64,000 nt of DNA, from positions 1,269,301 to 1,333,300 of the forward strand of contig JAICWS010000001.1 in NCBI GenBank assembly GCA_025934695.1. Reading direction: 5' to 3'. A model generated the notes under the pieces. It searched no databases. It was not told the origin of the DNA and worked only from the letters and a program-made list of their open reading frames with translations. This stretch comes from Alphaproteobacteria bacterium. GTDB taxonomy: Bacteria; Pseudomonadota; Alphaproteobacteria; Micavibrionales; UBA2020. Of the stretch, positions 35,857-44,463 are shown one piece after another (positions within the stretch are counted from its first letter, which is position 1; every line of letters starts with the position of its first letter). The translations under genes were made by a program, and so were the position numbers.

Positions 35857-36971
35857 GCAAACTGGACGCCGGCAAACTGCTGTTCGCGCTGGAAAGCAAC
35901 CGCCACATCACTTCGCGGCAGCGCGAGCAGCTCGCAGACCGCATCCGCCGGAAGGAAACAAGCGCCGATCTTCCCTATTACCTGCGCCTGCTGGCCGGAA
36001 TCGGCGCCTTCATCGCCACGGGCTGCCTGCTCGGCTTCCTTGCCCTGACGAAGGTCATCGCCTTCGATAACGCCGCGGAAGCCATGGGCTGGGGCGGCAT
36101 GTTGATCGCCTGCGGCATCGTCCTCGCGCGCACCGCAGCCATCGACGCGGGCATCGCCTTGCATAGCTTCCTGATGCAGACATCCTTCTGCCTCGTCGGC
36201 GCCGGCAAGCTTTTGGCGATCTGCGGCATTGTCGGGCTCTTTCCGCATGATTACAGGCATAACGGCGGCGAACTGTGGAATGTCGCCTTCGCGCTGGCCG
36301 CCGTCACGGCGCTGACCTGGCCGTTCTATGATGTGTTCATCGACCGCTTCATATGCTCGGCCGCCACACTGCTGACGGCCATGTCGGCGATCATCGTCGG
36401 CCACGCCGGAAGTGAGATGACGGAGTTCCTGCTCAATGGCCTGCTGGTCGCCGAGCTTTGCATCGCGGGCTTCATCTTCACGAGCGGCCGCGCCGGCCGC
36501 AGTCTTGCGCCTTTGGGCTACGCGCTGCTGTCGGCCATCACGGTGATCGTCTCCTTTCTTTCCGTCGACGGCATCCGCGACCTTCCGTTTCACGCGCCCG
36601 TCTTCAGTCCCGCCTTCGCCAACATCGCGCTTGCCGCGGCTCTCGTGGGACTGATCGGCTGGGCGGCGGGCGATCTGAAGCGCCTGTCGCAGGAACCGCT
36701 GCTGATCGCGTCCGCGGGCGCGGGAATGCTGGGCTTCATCGCCACGCCGGGCATCACGCTGGGCCTCGGCCTCATGATCCTGGGTTATGCGCGCCTTAGC
36801 CGCCGGCTGCTGGCGTATGGCGGGCTGCTGACGGCCGCCTTCTTGTGCATCTATTACTATAGCCTGGCCCTGACGCTGTTCGAAAAATCGGGCGTGCTGG
36901 TGGCCAGCGGGCTGCTGCTGCTCGCAGGGTACGGCTACATGCGCTTTCGCAAACTGGACAAGGAGGCCTGA
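35841..36971 (+). CDS. DUF4401 membrane protein
   Basis: 376 residues from the ATG at 35841, overlapping the DUF2157 stop by 16 bp (the track start at 35520 is out of context). The soluble N-terminus (RHITSRQREQLADRIRRKE) is followed by about ten membrane segments. Matches the DUF4401 partner of DUF2157 by position and layout. Confidence 0.82.
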   Translation: MDEALSKLDAGKLLFALESNRHITSRQREQLADRIRRKETSADLPYYLRLLAGIGAFIATGCLLGFLALTKVIAFDNAAEAMGWGGMLIACGIVLARTAAIDAGIALHSFLMQTSFCLVGAGKLLAICGIVGLFPHDYRHNGGELWNVAFALAAVTALTWPFYDVFIDRFICSAATLLTAMSAIIVGHAGSEMTEFLLNGLLVAELCIAGFIFTSGRAGRSLAPLGYALLSAITVIVSFLSVDGIRDLPFHAPVFSPAFANIALAAALVGLIGWAAGDLKRLSQEPLLIASAGAGMLGFIATPGITLGLGLMILGYARLSRRLLAYGGLLTAAFLCIYYYSLALTLFEKSGVLVASGLLLLAGYGYMRFRKLDKEA

Positions 36972-36974
36972 TCC

Positions 36975-37514
36975 ATGAAAACGAAGATTTTCATCATCGC
37001 GTCGCTTTTGACCCTGTGCTTCTTCAACTGGTCGATCTACGCCAAGGAGGAAATCCGCCGCGGCGGCGAGCTTGTCTACCTCCAGCTTGCGCCGGTCGAC
37101 CCGCGCTCGCTCATCCAGGGAGATTATATGCGGCTGAATTACCGGCTCGCGAATGACGCCCGCCTGCCGTTCGACCAGCCTTCGCATGGCAATCTGGTGA
37201 TCAGCGTCGACGCCGATCACGTGGGCCATTTCGAGCGCATCGATAACGGCGCGCCGCTGAAGGACGGCGAAAAGCGGCTTCCATTCACGCACGATTACAA
37301 CACGCGCGTGACGCCGGATTCTTTCCTGTTCCAGGAAGGCCAGGCCGGCTTTTATTCCCAGGCCAAATACGGCGTCTTCAGGTTTAACGGACCCGACTCG
37401 AAAGTTCTCGTCGGCCTCGCGGATGAACGCAAGCAGCTGATCGAACCGCCGCCCGCTGCAGACGTCCCGACGCCACTTACGCGCAACGGCAACAGTCTTC
37501 ACATCACCCGCTGA
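36975..37514 (+). CDS. GDYXXLXY domain protein
   Basis: 179 residues with an N-terminal membrane/signal segment and the family motif QGDYMRLNY at about residue 49. Third of the DUF2157/DUF4401/GDYXXLXY set, 3 nt after the previous stop. Likely exposed outside the inner membrane. A terminator follows. Confidence 0.88.
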   Translation: MKTKIFIIASLLTLCFFNWSIYAKEEIRRGGELVYLQLAPVDPRSLIQGDYMRLNYRLANDARLPFDQPSHGNLVISVDADHVGHFERIDNGAPLKDGEKRLPFTHDYNTRVTPDSFLFQEGQAGFYSQAKYGVFRFNGPDSKVLVGLADERKQLIEPPPAADVPTPLTRNGNSLHITR

Positions 37515-37536
37515 CCCCGCACCACACCCTACGATA

Positions 37537-37575
37537 GGCAAGCCGCCCGCGTGGAGAACGGGCGGCTTGGCCTTT
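37537..37575 (+). terminator. terminator of the DUF2157 operon
   Basis: AAGCCGCCCG pairs with CGGGCGGCTT, followed by a short T-run (CCTTTCC), 25 nt after the stop. Confidence 0.65.
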
Positions 37576-37595
37576 CCGACGGAGAATAGCTTGGT

Positions 37596-38165
37596 TTAGG
37601 AGTGCTTTTGCTGTTGCTGCTGGGCGTTTTTTGACTGGCCCTGCTTCTGTTCGCCGCGCTCGCCACGCTCGCTGCGAATCTGCATCTTCTGCCCGCTGCC
37701 GTTGGACTTCGGGATTTCGATCGACAGGACGTGGTTCGCGAGCGTCACGTCCGCGCGGCCGATGTCAGCGCCTTCGGGCAGGCTCATCGACTGGGTGAAC
37801 GAGAAGCTGGAGTCCACACCGCCCTTTTTCTCCTGCTTTTCTGCGGAGATGGTCAGCATACCGTCTTCGGTCGAGATGTCGATGTCGTCGGCTTCGAGTC
37901 CCGGCACCGGCATCTTCACGTGGAAGCCCTTGCGGTCTTCGCTGATCTCGGGGTGCGGCATGCGGCGCGAGCCCATGAGGGACGAACCCATCATCGGCGC
38001 GGCGAAACGCATATTGTCGAAAGCGTCTTCGAACATGCGGCTCATATTGCGCTGCGCGGTCGAAAACATATTGTCCTCATCCCACCAAAAGGGGGACATG
38101 CTGAAGGGCGACCACATGGAGGGCATCTGGCCGGACGAGCGATGGATGGGGAGTTTCTGATCCAT
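37596..38165 (-). CDS. Hsp20/alpha-crystallin small heat-shock protein
   Basis: 189 residues from the ATG at 38165 (AAGGAA upstream; the track extends too far). A Met/Phe-rich N-terminal arm leads to the alpha-crystallin domain (KGFHVKMPVPGLEADDIDIS ... MSLPEGADIGRADVTLANHVLSIEIPK in parts), then a Gln/Lys-rich C-terminal extension. An ATP-independent holdase for unfolded proteins. Confidence 0.93.
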   Translation of the reverse strand: MDQKLPIHRSSGQMPSMWSPFSMSPFWWDEDNMFSTAQRNMSRMFEDAFDNMRFAAPMMGSSLMGSRRMPHPEISEDRKGFHVKMPVPGLEADDIDISTEDGMLTISAEKQEKKGGVDSSFSFTQSMSLPEGADIGRADVTLANHVLSIEIPKSNGSGQKMQIRSERGERGEQKQGQSKNAQQQQQKHS

Positions 38166-38280
38166 AAAGAATTCCTTTGCTTGCAAATGATGAAACGGTT
38201 TTCCCGGCATCACAACGCCCCCTGCCCCGCGGCAGTTCCGATACCCGAAATCGCAGGCCAGAGGATATCTTTTGGAGGAA

Positions 38281-38505
38281 TTAAAAGCCGCCCTTGCGGA
38301 ACTGCAACTGGCGCATGGGTTTCACGGCGAAGGAGGTCACACCAGCTTCCGTATTACGTACGATGCGCGCGTCGCGCTGGGCGCGGACGACCGGCGTGAA
38401 TTTCTGCGCCACGGTTCCCGGAAGAAAACCAATGTCTTTGCAGTTGGTCATCGCGGCCTTCGCCGCCGCGACATCTTCCGGATCCCAGTCCGTTTCCTGT
38501 GTCAT
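38281..38505 (-). CDS. small hypothetical protein with basic C-terminal tail
   Basis: 74 residues; GAGGAC precedes the ATG. It ends in AVKPMRQLQFRKGGF, a variant of the recurrent tail. Two cysteine-poor helices at most; no family recognised. A competing plus-strand ORF (38272-38526) has a weaker start and looks like a shadow. Confidence 0.6.
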   Translation of the reverse strand: MTQETDWDPEDVAAAKAAMTNCKDIGFLPGTVAQKFTPVVRAQRDARIVRNTEAGVTSFAVKPMRQLQFRKGGF

Positions 38506-38617
38506 ATGTCCTCGGCCCTGTTATAGCGTCTGGACAATATACATATTTATTATGTGAATAACAAGTTTTTGAGCCAAATTCTGTTTAACACGCTGATTTT
38601 CAACCTTTTTTATTATT

Positions 38618-38646
38618 TTGCATAATATATTTCCTTGCGGTATATT
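38618..38646 (+). promoter_or_regulatory. sigma-70-type promoter of the 38667 pair
   Basis: TTGCAT (38618-38623) and TATATT (38641-38646) are 17 nt apart in an AT-rich stretch 20 nt before the 38667 start. Confidence 0.5.
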
Positions 38647-38666
38647 TTTTCCCAAACGGAGAACGC

Positions 38667-39359
38667 ATGCTGCAAGCGATTCAGAAATTCGGCCGCGCCC
38701 TGAAGCGCGATTATCTGCCCCACGCGCCGGAGGGAAGCAAGAACTTCACCTTCGCGAAGGAATACGCCATGAACCTCGCGATCGTCTGGGGCGTCTGCGG
38801 CATTCTGGCTTGCGCCCTGCCATTTCCTGCCGTGGGCGGCATTCTGGTTTTCGCGGCTGAGGTCACGCCCGCTATCTTCTTCATGCGCCTGCGCGAGATC
38901 CGCAAAGAGATGAATAAAAGGACTTCCGGCAACATCCTCGATGAACGCGGCGAGATGGTCTGCCTCTCCGGTCCCGGGCGGCAGGTCAGCATTATCGAGA
39001 ACACGCAGAAGCTGGTGCGAAAGATGACGACCGGTTGCGAAGAGACGCCCGACTTGCCCGCGCAGGTCCGCGCCAAGCTGGCGCCCTATGTCGGCGATGG
39101 CGCGGAAGCCGCCGCCAGCGTGAATGCGACACAGAAGAGCCAGCCGCAGGAACGTATTTCCTTCCTGCGCCGCGTTTTCAGCGACGCGGGCGAAAAATTC
39201 TGCGTCGCTGCTGCCGTGCTGACGCCCTTCGGCATCGAGAAGAAAAAGGCGGCCGATTATGCCGCTGCGGTAGATGCCAGCGTCGCGCGCTGCCAGACGG
39301 GCCTCGCGCAGCCCTTAAAAGTAAGATCGCTGCGCCTCAAGCGGGAATTCCTCGCATGA
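38667..39359 (+). CDS. unrecognised membrane protein with basic C-terminal tail, copy A
   Basis: 230 residues: a basic N-terminal amphipathic segment, two hydrophobic segments (about 36-75), then a soluble domain holding GPGRQVSIIENTQKLVRK and LAPYVGDGAEAAASV. It ends in LKVRSLRLKREFLA, a form of the recurrent tail. The next gene starts on its stop codon (ATGA) and is a paralogue. Function unknown. Confidence 0.75.
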   Translation: MLQAIQKFGRALKRDYLPHAPEGSKNFTFAKEYAMNLAIVWGVCGILACALPFPAVGGILVFAAEVTPAIFFMRLREIRKEMNKRTSGNILDERGEMVCLSGPGRQVSIIENTQKLVRKMTTGCEETPDLPAQVRAKLAPYVGDGAEAAASVNATQKSQPQERISFLRRVFSDAGEKFCVAAAVLTPFGIEKKKAADYAAAVDASVARCQTGLAQPLKVRSLRLKREFLA

Positions 39360-40102
39360 AGGAAGCGTTCAAGAAGCTCGGTTGCATGATCCGGCGCGAT
39401 CATCTTTCCAAAACATCAATCGTGACCTGCGCGATGTTCCTGGCCGGCGCGGGCGTCGCTGGTTTGGTGACGGGCGCGCTGCTGCCCTGGTCGATGGCGG
39501 GATTGATTTTCTCTGGCGTGCTGGCCGGCGCTTTCGTTGCCTGCGAAGAACGCTCGATGCGGCGGATGAAAGACGCCGACATGGGCTATTGGCATCAGGG
39601 CGGCATCGGCTATTTCATGCACCTGCAGGGACCGGGCCGCAGCGTGGCTGTGGTGGTAAAGACGCAGAAGCTCCTGGAACGCGCCCTGAAAAAATATGCC
39701 AGGGAAACGGCTGTCCCGCCGGAAGCGATGAAGCGGCTTGAGCCCTATGTCCGCGACGCGCAGGAGGCAGGCCGGGCGGTGAAGGCTGTCGTGCCCAATA
39801 CACCCATCGAATTGCCGACGTTCGAATTCGTCCGGACCTATTTCAACGCGGCGGGCGGCAAGGAGAAAGAGATGATCGCGGCCATCGATCTTCCCCATGC
39901 GCCCCCGCCCTGGGAACTGGAAAAACTCCGGCGCGAAGCGGAAGAACGCCAGCGTGCGGCGGATGAGCTCCTGCAGCGCAAGCTCCGGCTCGAGACGGAA
40001 GAACGCCATCAACGGATTGTCGACGACATTTTACAGGGCACCAGCGGCGCCGTCACCGTCCGTGCGCTGCGGCTCAAGCCGAAATCAGCCCTTTCTCAAT
40101 AG
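39356..40102 (+). CDS. unrecognised membrane protein with basic C-terminal tail, copy B
   Basis: 248 residues, starting at the ATGA overlap. Same plan as copy A: basic start, two membrane segments, GPGRSVAVVVKTQKLLER, LEPYVRDAQEAGRAV. It then adds a long charged coiled coil (ELEKLRREAEERQRAADELL) before the tail VTVRALRLKPKSALSQ. It overlaps the convergent htpG by 29 bp. Confidence 0.75.
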   Translation: MKEAFKKLGCMIRRDHLSKTSIVTCAMFLAGAGVAGLVTGALLPWSMAGLIFSGVLAGAFVACEERSMRRMKDADMGYWHQGGIGYFMHLQGPGRSVAVVVKTQKLLERALKKYARETAVPPEAMKRLEPYVRDAQEAGRAVKAVVPNTPIELPTFEFVRTYFNAAGGKEKEMIAAIDLPHAPPPWELEKLRREAEERQRAADELLQRKLRLETEERHQRIVDDILQGTSGAVTVRALRLKPKSALSQ

Positions 40103-41942
40103 CGTTGTTGAGACGCTTCACGAAACCGGCAGGATCTTTCAGACTCTCGCCTTCCACGATGCGCGCCTGGTCGAGCAGCAGCAGCGTCGTCTCGCGCAGG
40201 GTTTCCGCGTTCGCGGGGCTTGAGGACAGGTCGACAAGCTTGCGGATGACCGGGTGCTTGTCGTTCACCTCGAGAATATGCTGGTGCTTGCCGTCATAGT
40301 GCTGCGACTTCTTCAGCACGCGCTGCATGTGGATATCCATGTCGGTCTCGGGCGCGACGAGGCAGACGGGACTGCCCACGAGGCGTTCGGAGATCGTCAC
40401 GTCCTTGACCTCGTCTTTGAGGATTTCCTTCATCTGCGACAGGAGACCGGCCACGCCGGCCTTGGCCTTCTCATCCTTGGGCTCTTCGGCCTTGTCCGAC
40501 TTGATCTTGGCGAGGTCCGGCGAGCCGCGCGTGATGGATTTAAGCTTCTTCTGCTTGTATTCGTTCTGGATCGGCAGCCAGAATTCGTCAATCGTGTCGG
40601 TCATGAACAGGACTTCGACGTCCTTAGCGCGGAAGGCTTCGAGCTGTGGCGAATTCCGCGCGCTTTCGACGGAGCCGGCGGAGAGGTAATAGATATGCTC
40701 CTGCCCTTCCTGCATGCGCGAGAGATATTCGTCCAACGAGGTCAGACCGTCGGCTTTCGACGAATAGAAGCGCGACACGCGGCACAACTGGTCGCGGTAC
40801 TGGTGCGCGTCATAGAGGCCTTCCTTCAGCACCGGGCCGAACAGTGACCAGAAGCTTTCGAAATCCTTGATGTCATTCTTCGCCTTGTCCTCGAGCTCGC
40901 CCAGGATTTTGCGAGTGATCGCCGTGCTCATCTTCGCGACGACGGGGTTGGATTGCAGCAACTCGCGACTGATGTTGAGCGGCAGGTCTTCGGAATCCAC
41001 CACGCCCTTCATGAAGCGCAGGAACGGCGGAATCAGCCCTTCCACGCCGTCGGTGATGAAGACGCGCTTGACGTACAGCTTCACGCCGTGGTGGCGGCGC
41101 GGGTCGTAGAGGTCGAAGGGCTTCATCGAGGGGATGAACAGCAGGTTGTGGTATTCGAAGTTGCCTTCCGCGTGCCAGTGCAGCGTCATCCAGGGCTCGT
41201 CCATCTGGATGGTGCCGGCCACGCCGCGGTAGAATTCCTTGTACTGCTCGGGCGTGATGTCGGCCTTCGCGCGCATCCACAGGGCGGAAGCGGTATTGAC
41301 AGCCTTCGCGTCCTTCGCCTCGCCGATGACGATGGGAAAGCTGATGTGGTCGGAATATTTCTTGATGACGTTCTTGAGGCGCTCCTCGATCAGGAATTCG
41401 AAAGCCTCGTCCTTCATGTGCATCGTGATCGTCGTGCCGCGTTCGTCCTTCAGGGACTCGTCGATCGTATAGGCGCCGTGGCCATCGGAAATCCAGATCC
41501 AGGCTTTCTCGTCGCCCGCGCGTTTGCTCAGGACCTCGACCTTGTTGGCGATCATGAAGACGGAATAAAAGCCCACGCCGAACTGGCCGATGAGGCTGGA
41601 ATTTTTCTGCTTGTCGCCGTTGAGGTGCTTGACGAGCTCGCGCGTGCCCGAATGCGCGATGGTGCCGAGGTTCTTGATCAGCTCCTCGCGGTTCATGCCG
41701 ATGCCGTTGTCCGACACGGTCAGCGTGCGCGCATCGGTGTCGAACCAGACGCGGATCTTGAATTCCGTATCGCCCTTGACGAGATCAGGGTTCGAGATCG
41801 CGTCATAGCGCAGCCGATCGCAGGCGTCCGACGCATTCGAGATCAGCTCGCGCAGGAAAATCTCTTTTTCCGTGTAAAGCGCGTTGGCGACGATATCGAG
41901 CAGGCGACTGACTTCGGCCTGGAATTCGCGTTGTTCCGACAT
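40074..41942 (-). CDS. htpG: HSP90-family chaperone HtpG
   Basis: 622 residues. GHKL ATPase motifs are clear: ELISNASDACDRLRYDA, TVSDNGIGMNREEL and GQFGVGFYSVFMIA. The middle domain holds RVFITDGVEGLIPPFLRFMKGVVDSEDLPLNISRE (short part: DSEDLPLNISRE). A homodimeric ATP-driven chaperone in the cytoplasm. Confidence 0.98.
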   Translation of the reverse strand: MSEQREFQAEVSRLLDIVANALYTEKEIFLRELISNASDACDRLRYDAISNPDLVKGDTEFKIRVWFDTDARTLTVSDNGIGMNREELIKNLGTIAHSGTRELVKHLNGDKQKNSSLIGQFGVGFYSVFMIANKVEVLSKRAGDEKAWIWISDGHGAYTIDESLKDERGTTITMHMKDEAFEFLIEERLKNVIKKYSDHISFPIVIGEAKDAKAVNTASALWMRAKADITPEQYKEFYRGVAGTIQMDEPWMTLHWHAEGNFEYHNLLFIPSMKPFDLYDPRRHHGVKLYVKRVFITDGVEGLIPPFLRFMKGVVDSEDLPLNISRELLQSNPVVAKMSTAITRKILGELEDKAKNDIKDFESFWSLFGPVLKEGLYDAHQYRDQLCRVSRFYSSKADGLTSLDEYLSRMQEGQEHIYYLSAGSVESARNSPQLEAFRAKDVEVLFMTDTIDEFWLPIQNEYKQKKLKSITRGSPDLAKIKSDKAEEPKDEKAKAGVAGLLSQMKEILKDEVKDVTISERLVGSPVCLVAPETDMDIHMQRVLKKSQHYDGKHQHILEVNDKHPVIRKLVDLSSSPANAETLRETTLLLLDQARIVEGESLKDPAGFVKRLNNAIEKGLISA

Positions 41943-41967
41943 GTTCTTCTCTCCCTTCCTTAATCGT

Positions 41968-42064
41968 TATGCCCGCGAAGGCGGGCATCCGGTCCGCGGC
42001 GAAGCCGCATTTATAAATGCGCGCAAAGCGCGGTCCGGACCCCCGCCTTCGCGGGGGTGACGGA
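41968..42064. repeat. dispersed intergenic palindromic repeat (PAFAG type)
   Basis: Two GC-rich half-sites (ATGCCCGCGAAGGCGGGCAT and CCCCCGCCTTCGCGGGGGTG) flank a mirrored GGTCCGCG / CGCGGTCC pair, giving a composite inverted repeat between htpG and the GIY-YIG gene. It belongs to the same loose class as the repeat at 8224. Confidence 0.6.
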
Positions 42065-42358
42065 CTATTTGCAAATCTCGTCGTAAAGATCGGTCCAGTC
42101 TGGATTCATTTCCTCGATGACCCGCATCTTCCACAGCCTGTTCCATTTCTTCAACCGCTTTTCCCGCGCAAACGCGTTTTCGGCATCGGAAAAGACCTCG
42201 TAATAGACAAGCTTTTTAATTCCATACTTTTTTGTAAAGCCCTCCGCAACCTCGTTTTTATGCTCCCAAACCCGCTTTACAAGGTCGGACGTAACGCCGA
42301 CATAAAAGGTGCTATTCCTGTCCTTTGCCAGCATATAAACGAAAAAGTTTTCTTTCAT
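42065..42358 (-). CDS. GIY-YIG nuclease superfamily protein
   Basis: 97 residues, the usual size of stand-alone GIY-YIG proteins. The motif is varied (VYMLAKDRNSTFYVGVT), followed by R in LVKRVWEHKNE and E in AREKRLKKWNR, which correspond to the catalytic Arg and Glu. The cellular role of such single-domain proteins is unclear. It abuts the dispersed repeat. Confidence 0.88.
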   Translation of the reverse strand: MKENFFVYMLAKDRNSTFYVGVTSDLVKRVWEHKNEVAEGFTKKYGIKKLVYYEVFSDAENAFAREKRLKKWNRLWKMRVIEEMNPDWTDLYDEICK

Positions 42359-42405
42359 TTATCCGCCAGTTATACGCTTCGCTCCGACAAACGGATGCCC
42401 AAACA

Positions 42406-42996
42406 TCAAGGATTCAGCCGGATCAGGTCCCAACCGGTGCCGAGGCGGGTGAAGAGGAAGCGGTCGTGAAGGCGCCCCTCGCCCTCGAGCCAGAATTCAA
42501 TCTTGTCAGGCACCACGATAAAACCGCCCCAATGCGGCGGGCGGGGAATGTCCTGACCCTTGAACTTCTGCGAAAAAAGGCGCACGCGCTCTTCCAGCTC
42601 GTCGCGGCTGGCAAGAGGCTCGGACTGGCGGCTGGCCCAGGCGCCGAGGCGGCTTAAGACATGGCGCGTCTTGAAGTATGCATCGACCGCCCAGGCCGGC
42701 ACCGCGCGCACCTTGCCTTCAACCCGCACCTGCCGGTGCAGGGTTTTCCAATGGAAGCATAAGGCAGCATTTTGATTATGTGAAAGATCTCTGGCTTTGC
42801 GGCTTTCCAGATTTGTATAGAAACGAAACCCTGCCTCGTCGACACCTTTGAGAAGCACCATGCGCACGGAGGGACGCCCGTCGGCGGAAACGGTGGCAAG
42901 CGCCATGGCTTCGGGATCATTGGGTTCGGACGTCGCGGCTTCTGTCAGCCACTCTTTAAAGAGCTCGATCGGGTCCTGTGTGCGCAGGATTTCCAT
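42406..42996 (-). CDS. pdxH: pyridoxamine 5'-phosphate oxidase
   Basis: 196 residues from the ATG at 42996. FMN- and substrate-binding segments are seen in RPSVRMVLLKGVDEAGFRFYTN, SRKARDLSHNQNAALCFHW and the end GEGRLHDRFLFTR. It oxidises pyridoxine or pyridoxamine phosphate to the cofactor PLP. Single gene; a TTG at 43011 is an alternative start. Confidence 0.95.
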   Translation of the reverse strand: MEILRTQDPIELFKEWLTEAATSEPNDPEAMALATVSADGRPSVRMVLLKGVDEAGFRFYTNLESRKARDLSHNQNAALCFHWKTLHRQVRVEGKVRAVPAWAVDAYFKTRHVLSRLGAWASRQSEPLASRDELEERVRLFSQKFKGQDIPRPPHWGGFIVVPDKIEFWLEGEGRLHDRFLFTRLGTGWDLIRLNP

Positions 42997-43136
42997 GTTT
43001 CGTCCGTTCAATCATTGCCAAGACATTGCTTATCTTTGTCTTGCGATGAACTTTTCTTGTGCTAGAAGGTTATATAAAGCGGTTTTGCCCTCGTGGCAAT
43101 TCCCTCTGGATTTTCCTAAAGAAAGGCGGAAAGACG

Positions 43137-43640
43137 ATGAAAACGAAATTCATGATCCTGGCTATGGCGGCCTGCATCGGCCTCGCGGGTTGCGCGCCTC
43201 CGGGTGAACAGAACCCTTGGGGCATGGGCAACAAGCAAACCGCAGGCGCAGTCGGCGGCGGCGTTCTCGGCGGCATCGTCGGTTCGAACATCGGCCGCGG
43301 CGCGGGCAAGGGCTGGGCGACCGGCATCGGCGCCGTCCTGGGCGCTCTCGCAGGCTCTTCGATCGGCAAGCAGATGGACCAGCAGGATCTGGCCTATCAC
43401 CAGCAGGCCTGGAGCCGCGCGTATGGCGCTCCGATGAACGATGAGATCACCTGGAACAACCCGGATAACGGGCACCATGGCTCGGTCACGCCGATCCGCG
43501 AAGGCCGCAACGCCTCGACCGGCGGCCTGTGCCGCGAGTACAAGCAGAGCATCTTCGTCGACGGCCAGGCCCAAACCGCCGTCGGCACCGCCTGCCAGAA
43601 CTCGGATGGCACCTGGACCATGGTCAACAACGGCACGTAA
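43137..43640 (+). CDS. 17-kDa surface antigen-type glycine-zipper lipoprotein
   Basis: 167 residues. The lipobox is GLAGC (Cys ~20). A glycine-zipper region (GGGVLGGIVGSNIGRGAGKG and GAVLGALAGSSIGKQMDQQD) matches the Rickettsia 17-kDa antigen family, an outer-membrane lipoprotein family of unknown biochemical role. The C-terminal half carries two Cys (CREYKQSIFVDGQAQTAVGTAC). Single gene with a strong terminator. Confidence 0.9.
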   Translation: MKTKFMILAMAACIGLAGCAPPGEQNPWGMGNKQTAGAVGGGVLGGIVGSNIGRGAGKGWATGIGAVLGALAGSSIGKQMDQQDLAYHQQAWSRAYGAPMNDEITWNNPDNGHHGSVTPIREGRNASTGGLCREYKQSIFVDGQAQTAVGTACQNSDGTWTMVNNGT

Positions 43641-43663
43641 TGATCTGACTTTCACTGCACAAG

Positions 43664-43696
43664 AAAAAGGCCGGTTCTTTCGAACCGGCCTTTTTT
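43664..43696 (+). terminator. rho-independent terminator
   Basis: A 14-bp stem (AAAAAGGCCGGTTC / GAACCGGCCTTTTT) with a TTTC loop and a run of Ts. Its A-rich left side makes it usable from both directions, serving the convergent 43713 gene too. Confidence 0.92.
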
Positions 43697-43712
43697 CGTC
43701 ATGCGACTGTAT

Positions 43713-44258
43713 TCAATTAATCCCGCAGGCCTTGCTGATCGCGGCATAAGCGTCGGAAGCGCCGCGCAGGTCATAGGTGTCGGTGATGATCGTGCCGCGC
43801 TTCGAGGTGCCCTTGACGGTCAGGCTCTGGCCGATGCGAATGTCTTTCACAAGCTCGTCTTCCTGCGCATTATCGTCCATCCAGGCCATATCGGGATCGG
43901 CGCCCGTGGCGCCGCCACCGGTGGTCAGCGAATACTCGCGGCCATTGATGGCGATGACCGCGCGCGTCCCGGACTTGTAGGCATAGCCCGCCGACACCGT
44001 CACGGCGTTGCGGTCGTTATCGGCCGGCCAGTGGGTAATGAACAGGAGCACATTCTTCTCGCGCCCATGAACCGGCTTGGTGCTTGCGGTCGAGGCGGGC
44101 GGGGTCGCCATGTAGCAGACCTTATTGCCCTTGTCGGTGAAGGAGGCGGCTTCCCAAGCGCCGAATTTGCCGATGTGCTGCGCCCCGGGATGAAGCTGGG
44201 CGAAGGCAGGCGACATGCTCAGGCAAAGCATCCCGATGACGGCGGACAGGCGGCGCAT
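43713..44258 (-). CDS. IalB-like (invasion-associated locus B) exported protein
   Basis: 181 residues from the ATG at 44258 (AAAGGAGATG upstream) with a signal peptide ending in AFA. The body matches IalB-type proteins: GAWEAASFTDKGNKVCYMAT, VSAGYAYKSG, GTSKRGTIITDTYDLRGASDAYAAI and a final AC. Two conserved Cys (near residues 48 and 178) probably pair in the periplasm. Named from a Bartonella invasion locus, but common in free-living alphaproteobacteria. Confidence 0.82.
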   Translation of the reverse strand: MRRLSAVIGMLCLSMSPAFAQLHPGAQHIGKFGAWEAASFTDKGNKVCYMATPPASTASTKPVHGREKNVLLFITHWPADNDRNAVTVSAGYAYKSGTRAVIAINGREYSLTTGGGATGADPDMAWMDDNAQEDELVKDIRIGQSLTVKGTSKRGTIITDTYDLRGASDAYAAISKACGIN

Positions 44259-44463
44259 GGTGGCATCTCCTTTGGGAAAAACCCATATGTGTGAATAGGT
44301 TAGTGAAGAGAACATCCAAAGCCAAGGGAAAAGCGTATAAATTCCGAAAAGTCAGGGCAGCGGTAACAAAGGTTCCTTCCTCATGCATAGTCAGGCCCAC
44401 ATACTTATGCACCAACCCAAAGTGCTTGCCTTGGCCGCCAACGCCCGCCTAAATAATAGGCCT

